The notes under the pieces were generated by a model, which worked only from the letters and a program-made list of their open reading frames with translations, did no database searches and was not told where the DNA came from. Shown here piece by piece: positions 13,494-23,468 of a stretch of 64,000 nucleotides of DNA (position 1 is its first letter; the number at the start of each line of letters is the position of its first letter). The stretch is taken from NCBI GenBank assembly GCA_016630905.1, contig WBMQ01000012.1:248001-312000 (forward strand), written 5' to 3'. This stretch comes from Capillidium heterosporum. Taxonomy: Eukaryota; Entomophthoromycota; Entomophthoromycetes; Entomophthorales; Capillidiaceae. The position numbers and the translations under genes are program-made.

Positions 13494-14681
13494 TTACAAG
13501 GCAGTAGATAAATTTGGTTTGGTAACTCGATTAGCCCAGCTCTCCCTATCGACTACCAAAGAGCTCCAACAGTCCCCTTTGAGGCGGGCAGCTTCCATCG
13601 AGCTGTTGATGGCGGTGATGACCTCATCGTTTACGGCACCGTTGCTAGTGGCCTTGTAGAATTGAATGGTAGCACGGACTGGGTAGTCAATATCGCGTTC
13701 AATCTTCTTTTCGAGCTTAGGGAACTCACCGAACTGTTGGGTTGAAAGAGAGACGATGGCATCTTCAACATCGACTGGTCTTGGTGCTGATCGACGTAAT
13801 ACACCGGGTGGAGCGGGAGCGCACATCATGACCGGAGGAGCCATAGAGCATATCGAGTAGGCACCACCCACGGCAGGGGGTGGGAATCTTTGCCTACGAG
13901 TCTGCTTCAAGGGAACTTGGATAACAAAGACGCAGTTGGCTTTAGCTTCCTCTTCGTCCATCGGAGCACTGAGATCCGTCTTGCCTTGGTCTAGTCGGTG
14001 CTGTGATAGACGTTGGACCGTCAAAGCACGCTTGAACCCACCGTCGTTGAAGTACAGCTTCTGGTGCTCATACCCAGAAGTGGCTGGTAGTTGGGGAGAC
14101 GTGCCACGGCTGGTGGCCAATATATACAGAACAGCTGGTTCTTCTGAGTTGGACTGGTAGTTGAATATCTGGACGTAAAATTCACTTGGTGCTGGCTTGG
14201 AATTGTTTTCTCCAGTCCGCTTGTTAACCGGCAACAGGCAGGCTTGTGATGAAACCAAAACTTTTGTATCCCTCGTTGGCTCGTACAAATTGGTCCCTTG
14301 TGGCAAATCGGTATACTTGTAGATCTCCTTGAGGTACTCATCCAAAGGCACTGTAGCCACGGGTAGGCCTTTCTCGTTGTTGACAACTATTGGAATTTGG
14401 TTCATGTCGTACTCCCAGGTCTTGTCGGTAAAGTTGGGCTGTCGGATAACCGGCATAGGTGTGTCCATAACTCGGATAGTCATGTCAGAGATGTTGGGAC
14501 CTACACTTGAGCCTAAATTTCTGGCTGTGTCTTCCCAAGTAACAGTAAGGATGTCTAAACCGAATTTCTGGGCTATAGCGCGAGCTTCTTCATCTCCTGG
14601 GAGTTTCTGGACCTCGTCGACAATCTCTTGAGTGGTTGGGCAGTTGACTTCGTCTTGGTTGGTGCTGGCTTCTACTGGCAT
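13494..14681 (-). CDS. Conserved protein of unknown function, 395 aa
   Basis: Single-exon gene read from ATG 14681 (MPVEASTNQDE). An in-frame TTG at 14717 is possible but unlikely as a start. I recognise no named domain. The strongest blocks look like conserved motifs: VTWEDTARNLGSSVGPNISD (about 55-74), MPVIRQPNFTDKTWEYD, PTRDTKVLVSSQACLLPV, FYVQIFNYQS and ILATSRGTSPQ. From memory this resembles an unnamed family seen in scattered bacteria, amoebae and fungi. A Pro/Met-rich insert (MAPPVMMCAPAPPGV) interrupts the C-terminal half. There is no signal peptide or membrane helix, so it is probably cytosolic. It converges on the acyltransferase array, 248 bp away. Confidence 0.85.
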   Translation of the reverse strand: MPVEASTNQDEVNCPTTQEIVDEVQKLPGDEEARAIAQKFGLDILTVTWEDTARNLGSSVGPNISDMTIRVMDTPMPVIRQPNFTDKTWEYDMNQIPIVVNNEKGLPVATVPLDEYLKEIYKYTDLPQGTNLYEPTRDTKVLVSSQACLLPVNKRTGENNSKPAPSEFYVQIFNYQSNSEEPAVLYILATSRGTSPQLPATSGYEHQKLYFNDGGFKRALTVQRLSQHRLDQGKTDLSAPMDEEEAKANCVFVIQVPLKQTRRQRFPPPAVGGAYSICSMAPPVMMCAPAPPGVLRRSAPRPVDVEDAIVSLSTQQFGEFPKLEKKIERDIDYPVRATIQFYKATSNGAVNDEVITAINSSMEAARLKGDCWSSLVVDRESWANRVTKPNLSTAL

Positions 14682-15386
14682 TTCTTGATGTTTTGTATAA
14701 AGTTGTCTTTTGGCCAAAGGCTCACGCTTTTATATCTTCACTTTTCTAAACTTTGGATTCAGGTTTGTAAAAGGTTGATGTCATTGTCCAAGTCCAACTT
14801 TTGGAAAGAGATGTCAGGTTTGCCAAATGAACAAGAGTAACTTATTATAGAAAACATGGCTTGCTGTTTCTTAAAAGTAGATTCCATCCGTTTCAGATTG
14901 TAGCAATAAAACATTAAATTTTATTAAAAGATATTGATATTGTAATTTGGAACGAGGAGAGTTTTTGTTTATGAATCCTTATTTTCCAAATTTGCCAAAT
15001 TTTATTGAGATTTTGGCAGCTGTTTGGAAATCCAAAATTTAAGGGCCAACAATTTGGAAACGGCACATACTTTCGATTCACCAAATTAAAGGATACTAAC
15101 AATTCAAATAGAATTGCTTCATTTCTACAAGATTCATAAACATTATTCTAAATCAAACAATTTGGCTAGGTATGCCCAAGAATTCGCTATATTTGAATAC
15201 ACCATAGATTTGACATTGGAATGAATGTAATTTATAAGAAAATGATTCAGTTTGAAATAGAACAAATAATTTAGGTATGTTCTGATATAAAAACATAGTG
15301 AATTTAAATTCATGCTTTTCCTTACTACACAAATCTCTTAATAGCAGATGTGATTGTAAGCATAATCTAAAAATAAAAAGATCAGA
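14682..15386. other. Intergenic
   Basis: AT-rich spacer upstream of the unnamed minus-strand gene and downstream of the tRNA-Ser. T-rich sequence just before 15387 is the likely Pol III stop (TTTTTATTTTT on the minus strand, about 15370-15380). I see no gene. Confidence 0.55.
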
Positions 15387-15468
15387 CGACACCCACAGGA
15401 TTCGAACCTGCGCTCCCAAAGGGAAAAGCCTTAGCAGGGCTCCGCGTTAACCACTCCGCCAAGGTGCC
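15387..15468 (-). tRNA. tRNA-Ser (GCT)
   Basis: Class II tRNA of 82 nt on the minus strand. The A box TGGCGGAGTGG and the B box GGTTCGAATCC are both perfect. The anticodon loop CTGCTAA gives anticodon GCT, decoding AGC/AGT. The long variable arm (stem CTTTTCCCTTTGGGAGC) is typical of serine tRNAs. The acceptor stem pairs GGCACCT with GGGTGTC, with two G-U pairs. There is no intron. Confidence 0.97.
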
Positions 15469-15733
15469 TAACTTGTTGGAGATAGCTCTATAGTTAATAT
15501 ATATGCTGTTAATAGATCCGATTATTTTGTATATTCATATGTTATAGCTACTTGCATAAGTTAATTCAACATATATACAAGATATACTGTACTATTTATT
15601 CTATATATCGGGTTTTTAATCACATTAACTTATTTTACCAATTATATATAGTAATTGCAAAAACGTCACCAAAAATATCTACAGTAGCTTCAACCTTTAG
15701 AAACTTGAACCTCTTTCAAACGATTAGAAGAGT

Positions 15734-18195
15734 ATGTTCAAGCTCAATAGATTGCCAAAAGTCAATACCAAGTTTAACGTTTCAAGCTGGACAACTAAGA
15801 GGTCCATAAGCTACAACTTGAATAATGTAAAGCTCCCTAAAAACTTCGTTATAAGTTCGGAAGTGGCAGAAGGGTTGAAGAATGGCGAACCTATTATAGC
15901 TTTAGAATCAACCATCATCTCTCACGGTAATTTTATATAAAAATAGTATTAATATGTTTAAAATATGCTAATAGTTTCTTTTTATAGGCATGCCCTATCC
16001 CCAAAATCTGTCAACTGCACTGTCAGTAGAAAAGATCGTTAAAGAAAATGGTTGTATACCATGTACTATCGCAATTATTGACAACAAGGTGCATTTCGGT
16101 TTGAGTGATGAATTGTTAGATAAAGTTGCTAGCACTGGGTTGAAAGCCACTAAAGTATCTAGGAGGGACATTGTCCACATACTTTCAAAGGTAAAGCTCT
16201 TTATCTGGAAAATTATCTTACTGAGATAATATATTTAGAATGGAGTAGGTTCGACAACAGTAAGTGGTACCTTGGCCTTGGCAAGTCAAATTGGGCTGAA
16301 GATGATGGTCACTGGAGGTTTGGGTGGGGTTCATAAAGAAGGACATAACAGTAATTTCATTTTGTAATAACTTCCAGTACTAATAGATGCTATTATTGTT
16401 TAAAAATAGCTTTAGACATATCAGCCGATCTGATAGAATTGGGTAAGCAGCCCATTACAGTCGTATGTTCAGGTGTCAAATCGATCCTAGATATTGAACG
16501 CAGTTTAGAAGTCTTGGAGACGCAAGGAGTTGCCGTTATCACTTACGGCAAGGATGATTTTTTCCCAGCCTTCTACCTACCCAAGTCCCAATTTAAGTCT
16601 CCTATTCATATAGACCAGTTCCAAGATCTCGTACAGTTTTTAAGTAACTTTTTCAAGAGGTACGTAAATTAACAAAATGCCCATAGAAATTTTTAACGAA
16701 GTGAAGTTGCAATCAGGAGCCGTTATAGCTGTCCCCATCCCTCCCAAGGTGGATGCTACTGGCAAGGAGGTCAAGGAGGAAGTCGATTTTGAAGGCATCA
16801 TCGAGGAGGCTATTCGACTGTCCATCCAAGATAACATCACCGGTAAAGCTATCACCCCCTACCTTTTAGACAAAGTCAAGCAGCTATCGCAAGGAAAAAG
16901 TTTGGAAGCCAACATCAGACTCGTTGAAAATAACGCCAAGATCGGCAGTCAGCTCCTGTACCAAGCTTTTAGAGTAAACCAATAAACTACCCCTTCGTTA
17001 TGCTTAATTTATATTTCTTTTCTATACAAGTAGGGACTACCTAGGCGAAACTATAGTACTAAATCTTCGGCGACGATCGACGAGGTAAAGTTTCGACCGG
17101 TTGTAGTAGGGAGTAGTTCCGTAGATATGGTAGCTACCTTACCCAAGACGAGCTTAGAGCTACATAGTTCGGTACCGGGTAAAGTCGACTTCTCTATCGG
17201 TGGGGTAGGTTTAAATCTAAGCTTAGCTTTGAGTCGATACGATTCCAACCCCAAATTCTACAGTGTAGTTGGGAAGGGTCCTTTAGCTCAAGAAGTTTTA
17301 AACTTTCTAGCTAGAAATAGCTTGGTAAGTTTCTTTAAATCTTTCTATGAATTAATCAATTTGAATTTACATTTAGGATGTCTCTGGTATCTTACAAAAA
17401 GGTAGTGACAACCAAACAATAATGGAGGACGACACTTCAGTTTACCACGCCCTACATAATGAAGGTGAGTTACACTCAGCTGTATTCAAATCTACTCTGT
17501 TAGATCAGCTCACTTTACTCGATCTGAATTTGAAGATGGAGGAGTTGAAGCTCCTACTCCTCGATGGGAACCTACCTCCCACTCTGTTGCATCAAATTCT
17601 GAAGCTGAAGAAACTGGGTACTAAGGATAGGTATATCATCTTCGAACCCACCTCCATTCCCAAATCCACCCGTATCTTTCAGCATCTCACCAAAGAAAAC
17701 ATGGGCGTCGAGAAAAACTACTTACCCAACCTCATCACCCCTAATTTGTACGAATTGGTTGAAATGGATATATATCTAACCTCAAAGTTAGATTGGAAAC
17801 CTATCACCTACGACACTAGCAAACCCATCGATATGGACAAGCTGCTTAAAATAGGCGAACGTTTACATCGATATATCCCTTATATAATCGTAAAGCTAGG
17901 GAAGTTGGGTTGCTTAGTCATATCCAACAACCAATCTACAGTAATAAAATCTAAAGTGGTAGTGGAGAATCCGGTCAATGTCTCTGGTTGTGGAGATACT
18001 CTAGTTGGTACAGTTACCGCTGCTTTACACAGCTATTTGCAGAAAAATGGTGGAGATTGGACCAAATTTGACCATGCATACCTCTGTAAAGTCGTAACCG
18101 TAGGTATGGAAGCTGCCACCTTAACTTTGATGGATCCTAGCTGTGTAAGCCCGAAGCTGTCCCCTCAGCTTTTAAATCAGCTACAAGTTAAATAA
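15734..18195 (+). CDS. Pseudouridine-5'-phosphate glycosidase / PfkB kinase fusion
   Basis: Bifunctional pseudouridine degradation enzyme. The PfkB kinase part phosphorylates pseudouridine and the PsuG part splits pseudouridine-5'-phosphate into uracil and ribose-5-phosphate. Seven exons, 15734-15926, 15988-16190, 16239-16350, 16410-16643, 16687-16973, 17034-17324 and 17377-18195, give 712 aa. The PsuG half (about 40-330) has IALESTIISHGMPYPQN, NGVGSTTVSGT, VTGGLGGVHKEGH and CSGVKSILDIE. The kinase half (about 350-712) starts PVVVGSSSVDMVATLP, has a FSIGGVGLNLSLAL motif, and ends with the PfkB signature VSGCGDTLVG near residue 645, holding the catalytic Asp. The first 30 residues are basic and Ser-rich without acids, so mitochondrial import is possible. 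Fusions of this order are known in eukaryotes. Its stop lies 30 bp from the RFA3 stop. Confidence 0.93.
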
Positions 18196-18225
18196 GATGA
18201 TATATAAAGTTTATTTGATATCAAT

Positions 18226-18724
18226 TTAGTTTTTGAAAAGTCGGGGTACTGAGTTTTGGAGAGAAATTAAAGTTTCGTGACTTGCTAGATCTTTATAAAA
18301 TAAAAGTATTGTTAATATTGTTTTTATATTTTTGTTACCAAAAGTTAAACCTAGAGGGTACTTGATAAATTCTTCGATAATTCCGGAAGTAATCTTCCCG
18401 GCTATGTCGTAGTATTCGGAAATTACAAACTCAGTACTCTATATTTAAAGAAATAGAAAAGTTGGGTAAGTAGATGCATGGAATAAAAACTAGATACGTT
18501 GTTGGTATGGACGATAAATTTGCCAAGATCGGTAGACTCGAAAGTTAGCTGATCTTGGTCCTTCTACATTATTTTATAAAGAAAAGATGGTCAATAGAAA
18601 TGCCAAAAAGTAAAACTAGGTTGTATCTAAATATTTTTACCTGAAGTAGCTTGCCAACTATACGTACGGTTAACCCTTCGAACTGACTAATTTGACTGCT
18701 GTTGATGCGAATGTTGTTTTCCAT
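18226..18724 (-). CDS. RFA3: Replication protein A small subunit (RPA14/Rfa3)
   Basis: Smallest subunit of the single-strand DNA binding complex RPA, used in replication, repair and recombination. Four exons on the minus strand, 18641-18724, 18498-18563, 18339-18438 and 18226-18290, join to 104 aa, close to the usual 110-120. The protein reads as an OB fold: INSSQISQFEGLTVRIVGKL at the start, LTFESTDLGKFIVHTNN in the middle, and ASHETLISLQN near the C-terminal helix. Introns are 77, 59 and 48 nt with good GTA/TAG ends. No single exon exceeds 100 nt, so open-frame scans miss it. It converges on the pseudouridine enzyme with 30 bp between stops, so the 3' UTRs must overlap. RAD51, its working partner, is 32 kb away. 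Confidence 0.85.
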
Positions 18725-19439
18725 TTTGAATTCAAGTTTTGGTTTTGGTGCTGAAGGTTATTTTGAAAGAAGCAAGTTTATTTTGATTTGAGTTGACAAA
18801 CTTTGAAGAGTTGCTTGAATTTTGCTTTTGAAAAGATGGAAAAGCTTACGCAGTTGCCTTTAGAGTTTATAGAAATGTTACTATATAATACGCTCAAAAT
18901 TGATGAAGCTGCTGTTTAAAATTCGATTATAAAGACAGTTCTTTCAGAATTAAACCAAGGACTTTCTTACCTTGACTCAACCTTATCCCATCACTCTTTG
19001 AGGGATGGTTGTCGGCAGCTTACCCTTCTGATCTGCAGGTATTAGATTTTAAGGCGGGAGGCTATTAGAAATTTCAAACTTCTATTGTAGTGGAAGATTG
19101 CCCTATGTAAAGTTTTAGTTTCGATCCAGGTAGTAATGTTTGAATTAAATACTACTAGGAATTTCGTCCTGCAATCAGCAATTTCAAGCTATGTCGCTTT
19201 ATGACTACTTTATAGACAAGTATTTCAAAAAATGAGCAGGAATTGAGTAAAGACTGAAAGTAGATTGAAAGATTAGAGGTAGTAGACCACTAGTTTTGCA
19301 AATTTTGAAATAGTAAGGTAAGAAAACTACTGTAGGTTGACTAGCCTAGCCTAAAAGTTGATATCTATTATATAATGTCATTCTATATTATAAAAGTATT
19401 GATATTGGAAGTAGTACTAGCAGAATCGCCTCAATCTAG
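18725..19439. other. Intergenic with a short F-box-like frame
   Basis: Mostly featureless. At 18836-18919 (+) a 27-codon frame reads MEKLTQLPLEFIEMLLYNTL, which looks like the first helix pair of an F-box and then stops. It may be the head of a decayed F-box gene, since a larger F-box-like gene lies at 27462. No downstream exon with a proper splice site was found. Confidence 0.4.
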
Positions 19440-20075
19440 CGAAGCAAGTCCCCCATCCTTAGATCGATGGTATAGATAGCTATTCTTGCTTTTGAACAGA
19501 TAAACTGTCAATAGTAATTTCCCTTGCAGGGCCTACAAAGCACATTACAACTTATACCTATTCAATATCAATATATAGAAAATAAAAAAGGCAGGGAATT
19601 CAACACTATTCAAATATAAATATCCAAAACATTCATTTTATTTAGGCACATCACACCTGTTGGGATTCTGTACGCACCACAAAGGTTGTACTGGTTCTGG
19701 CCGGAAGCCTCGCTCCACTAACCTAAACCTAAAATTGTTCAACCTAGGACCTACTTCCTTCGTAGAAGCCACCTGTCCATTGGCAGCTTTGTTACCTGAC
19801 CATAATACTTCGGCAGCGGCATTGACCCTAGGCCACAACAATGGATCTAAATTGTTGGAGTCGATAAGTTCGGTCCAAGCAGCAGCTTCCCCACCCAAAA
19901 CCTTTTTAGCTTGTCTGATAGTTAAACCTTCTGCCACAATTTATAAGGGTTACATGAAGAGTTTTAGTTGAGAGCATTGCTCTTCCAAGTACCACATCCA
20001 CAGTCCAAGTACCGGTTACTGACGCTAGATATAATGACATTGTAACCCAAGTTGATAATTTTGTTTCTTAAAGCA
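19440..20075 (-). repeat. Partial duplicate of the hexosaminidase locus (matches about 57900-58560)
   Basis: Read on the minus strand, this segment matches the 3' third of the hexosaminidase gene at 56692-58350 plus its downstream flank. Similarity runs past the stop codon through the same 3' UTR words (GAATTCCCTGCC, GTAATGTGCTTTGTAGG), then fades, with a last shared GATCTAAGGATGGG near 19455 and 58535. At the other end it breaks off abruptly near 20072. Retained noncoding flank on one side and a sharp break on the other argue for a DNA-level copy rather than an mRNA copy. Both copies lie on opposite strands, about 38 kb apart. Confidence 0.85.
19638..20075 (-). pseudogene. Truncated beta-hexosaminidase pseudogene
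   Basis: C-terminal remnant of a GH20 hexosaminidase. The last 95 codons, from about QAKKVLGGEAAAWTELIDS through CDVPK to the stop at 19638, are nearly identical to the intact gene at 56692-58350, with the same stop position. Upstream, NLGYNVIISSVSNRYLDC matches DLGYDVIMSSVGNWYLDC. Between them about 24 bases are missing across a short repeated word (AAGGTTTA), and an in-frame stop appears after WKSNALN. The first 400 residues, including the catalytic Asp-Glu pair, are absent, so it cannot make an enzyme. The high identity dates the copy as recent, or homogenised by conversion. Confidence 0.88.
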
Positions 20076-20526
20076 CACTTAGCTTGGAAACCAATATACA
20101 AATAAAGGAGCGTTTCAAAGTGAGATCGTTGCAAGTTACAGTTTCTTTTCAAGGACCTAGATTGAGTCGCTTTTGATATGCTCACTATCCAGTCGATAAG
20201 AATCATCGTAAAGTAATCAAACTTAGATTTAGTTTGTATTTTGAAGTTAGTTTATAGATTTGTAAATTGACATTTATCTTCAAATAAAGTATGCTTACGT
20301 TAGAATATCTTTTAGGTAGATGAAGGTACAAAAAGGCAAAAATGTATATCTGACTTAGAATGAACATACTTTCGAATTTAAATCAGTATCAATCTGGAGC
20401 TCATGTTTGAATAAAAGGAATCTAAACCAACTTCTAAAAATGTATCAGAAGCCTTACGAAAACTATGCCTAAAAATTTTTAGCTAAACCGGTTTTTTAAG
20501 ATAACGTATAAATATTAGCTATATAT
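20076..20526. other. Intergenic
   Basis: AT-rich spacer between the hexosaminidase fragment and receptor gene A. No gene seen. Confidence 0.5.
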
Positions 20527-21747
20527 TTAATATATTTTAGTGTCTCTAATGAGACTTTCCTTTGTTACATCTTCAATCTTCACATCGGTACTACCCTGGT
20601 TAATTTCACCGAATTCAACTAGAAATATAGCTTTAGTATCGAGTAGCACTCTATAAGTTACTGTCATTGATGATATCGGCACCTGCAGAAGTTCCACGGA
20701 ATCTCTTCCATATCCCTTTGATAGCTTCGATGATAGCATAGTGGAAAGTGGGATCCAACATAAAGGCAATGAAGTTGAAGGTTCCAATCAGTTCTAAAAA
20801 ATTAGCTACCAACAGATAGTTGTAGGTTACCATTCCCTAGGCCAGCCCATAACTGTAAACCCTCGGCGTCGTAAATAGCTAAACTACACAGACTTCGGAC
20901 AACGAATCCACTGCAGCATAAGAAGCAAAATAGTGGATAAAGTGAACTAGATAAAAATTAGTAGTTGTCAAAATAAAACTGTACATACATCCTAAAAATC
21001 AACTTTCGAACAAAATCCTGTTGCCTAGCCGCATTTTTGCTACTTCCATCGACGGTAGTAGCCATATTAATGCTATCGATGTTCTTACGAAGCTTAGCTA
21101 TAACCAAGGTAGCGATAGCTAGACAGTACATTATGGTGATAAGCATGATGACAACAGTAAGGAAGAAGTTTAAAAGGTACTGGTTCGTGTAAGTATCGCG
21201 GATGTAACAGTACTTTGTGGTGGCATTCTTTCCAAATATGCCTAGAGCTAACTACGTTAGATTAGAGTTTAAAATATTTGTACCGTAAGGTGGGACCGAT
21301 AGAATCAAAGACAAGACTACTGGTACGATCCAGTAGTAGATCTCCCATCTAGGGTTGAAGGATTTGTTCTGGAGAAACACTAACTGCAAGTTGACGGCAA
21401 TAGCTATGTTCAAGAAACAATACAGTTCACGACCAAACACCCGATAGAAACCTAGGAAATCACAGGTCGATCCAGCATCTGTATTGAGGTAAAAGCTGGA
21501 ACAGAGGTGGTTGGTCAAATCGACAAAGGCGATGCCGGCTTGCAGGCGTAGACTTATACGATCGATGAGACGTCGGTTGTAGAAAACTAGTAAAAAGATT
21601 TAATATACGACTGCAGTAAGTAAGTTTACATAAAAAGAGCATGAGAACCAGTGGAATTGAGGCTAGAGCTATACTGATCTTGTTGAGGCGAGGTACTACC
21701 TCGAAGAACGTGAGCATTAGGTCGCTAGGTTTTCCAGATGCTGACAT
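20527..21747 (-). CDS. Seven-helix receptor (GPCR-like), gene A
   Basis: Plasma-membrane receptor candidate, ligand unknown. Six minus-strand exons, 21630-21747, 21284-21586, 20989-21247, 20831-20946, 20662-20793 and 20527-20618, join to 339 aa. Helices: IALASIPLVLMLFLFFY, AGIAFVDLTNHLCSSFYL, ELYCFLNIAIAVNLQLVFL, YYWIVPVVLSLILSVPPYAL, FFLTVVIMLITIMYCLAIAT, YPLFCFLCCSGFVVRSLC and ELIGTFNFIAFMLDPTFHYA. A cysteine before helix 3 (STCDF) and one in loop 2 (TKYCYIRD) fit the usual extracellular disulphide. Helix 7 ends NFIAFMLDPT, in the place of NPxxY. N-x-T in loop 2 is a glycosylation site. Intron 3 sits in loop 3 before helix 6. I used the last intron (20619-20661, TACTAAAG branch) because it gives a tail matching gene B; without it the protein would end 30 residues earlier. 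It resembles cAMP-receptor/Git3-type fungal receptors. Confidence 0.85.
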
Positions 21748-23468
21748 GGTAGCTAAAATTTGTATTGCGTTAATGGACAAGTTGTTGAGCTTTAGCTTTT
21801 ATATTCAAGCTATAACCTATATATACGAACTACTTTCAAAACTTAGAAACTAGTTTATTCCAACTTGCTCATCAAAGCTGTAGTAAAAGTTTGCACTATA
21901 TTTTTCGGGTTAGCTTTAGAGAATCATTCAATTTTCTTAAGTCGCGTGAACAATTGTCTTAAACTTACCGGTTTGTTTTGATTCCAGGAATGCAACTTTT
22001 AAATCTAAATTCTAGTTGTGGGGTATAATAGGAAATATTGCGGCAAATGTAGAAGGTGACTGTTGGTACATCAGTAAAATCTTCGCTCAAGTTATGGATA
22101 TGGAAGTATATAGCATTATAAACGCTGTCTTTCTAGTAGGGATTCGATTTTAAAAGTAGTAGCGAGCTCATCAAGTATATTGTATAGTTTAGGTAAGACA
22201 CTATCCCTCATAGTTGAAGAATTAGAGGTGTAGAATCCGGTTTAAAGGTCATATAAATTGATATGTGACCATATACGCTCATTCGTTAAGCAGAGAAGTG
22301 ACCTTAGATGCCATCCCCTGGTTCAAATGTAGCAAAGATAAAGGCTTTCATGTTGCGATAGGCTTTCGGTAACAATGAGTTGGAAGTTCCCATATATTAG
22401 CTTACCGATAACCTGCAAATTTCAAGTGGTTCTGTGCTAATATATTGGTTAGGAAGCGAATCTATACAAGAATATTAGTGCCATCTATTTGCAAACTGGT
22501 AGCTGAAATCGTAGATCTGGTAAAAAGTATTTTGAAGTCAAAATGCCTTTTATACGTGAATTCTTTATCATATACATAAACATTGAATATATACCACTTA
22601 TATAAAGCATAGTCTTTATATAACGTATAAACACATATATATAATATTTCTATATAAGCAACATATAGGATATTTTTTAGCTACGATCTATCATTTTGAT
22701 CTAAAAAACCTACCATCCCTTATATTTCCAACTATCCTAAAATTTACAGACAGTATCTTGATAAGACCTATCGAAATTCCATTCCTTCTAAACTAATATA
22801 CTTTCCAATTACCTAAACGTTTCTAACAAATTCTGGAATGCAAGTAGATTGCTAAAGAATATGTATGGTGCCATAGTTAAAACCTTCATAATCCACACTA
22901 GTTCGACTTTATTGAAAAGTATCTTTTATAAACCGGTAATATCCAAAGATATAGGTAAATATACTTGAAAATCAAGTCACATATGAAACCAATATCTCAA
23001 AGTTGACATTTGGAATATTTATATTTGCCACTCTTATAAAGCGGTTTACAAACCATCAAATATGCTTATAAACCGTTTAAGATTTTATAAAATATATACC
23101 ACTTAATCGCTTACCTATTTCCATATAACCAACTAAAGCGTCATTAAGCTTCAAGTTCATATATGAAACATTTAAAAACAGGTAAACTAAACCGAGATAT
23201 ATAGGAAAAGACGACTCTAAGATTAAGGGGTAGATGATTAAATGTAAAACCTAATGCACGCGACTAGCTGCTACCTCAACACCCAACAATCGGCCAATTT
23301 AAAATCAAGACTGGTATGAAGATAGCTCAACAACTTGAAAGCCCAAGCTGAAGTTCAAGTGATTCGAAAAGTGGATATATAATTGTTGAAATTTACAATA
23401 TTTTACTTCATTGGAACTTTTATAAAGTAGCAGGTCGAAACTACTTGAACATTTCCAACACTTTAGTT
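21748..23468. other. Divergent spacer between receptor genes A and B
   Basis: A 1.7 kb AT-rich region between two head-to-head receptor genes, so both promoters must lie here. I see no long inverted repeat surviving outside the genes and no open frame of note. Confidence 0.55.

Noticed and set aside
19440-20075. Processed (mRNA-derived) retrocopy of hexosaminidase
   Set aside because: Similarity continues about 200 bases past the stop into flank, there is no poly(A) tract at the end, and the source gene is intronless so intron loss gives no evidence.
20651-20662. Stop in receptor A directly after its last long exon frame, suggesting a shorter protein
   Set aside because: A GTAACT donor, TACTAAAG branch and TAG acceptor remove it, and gene B has the matching intron and tail.
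22315-22335. B-box-like GGTTCAAATG suggesting a tRNA
   Set aside because: No A box at suitable distance and no acceptor stem could be formed.
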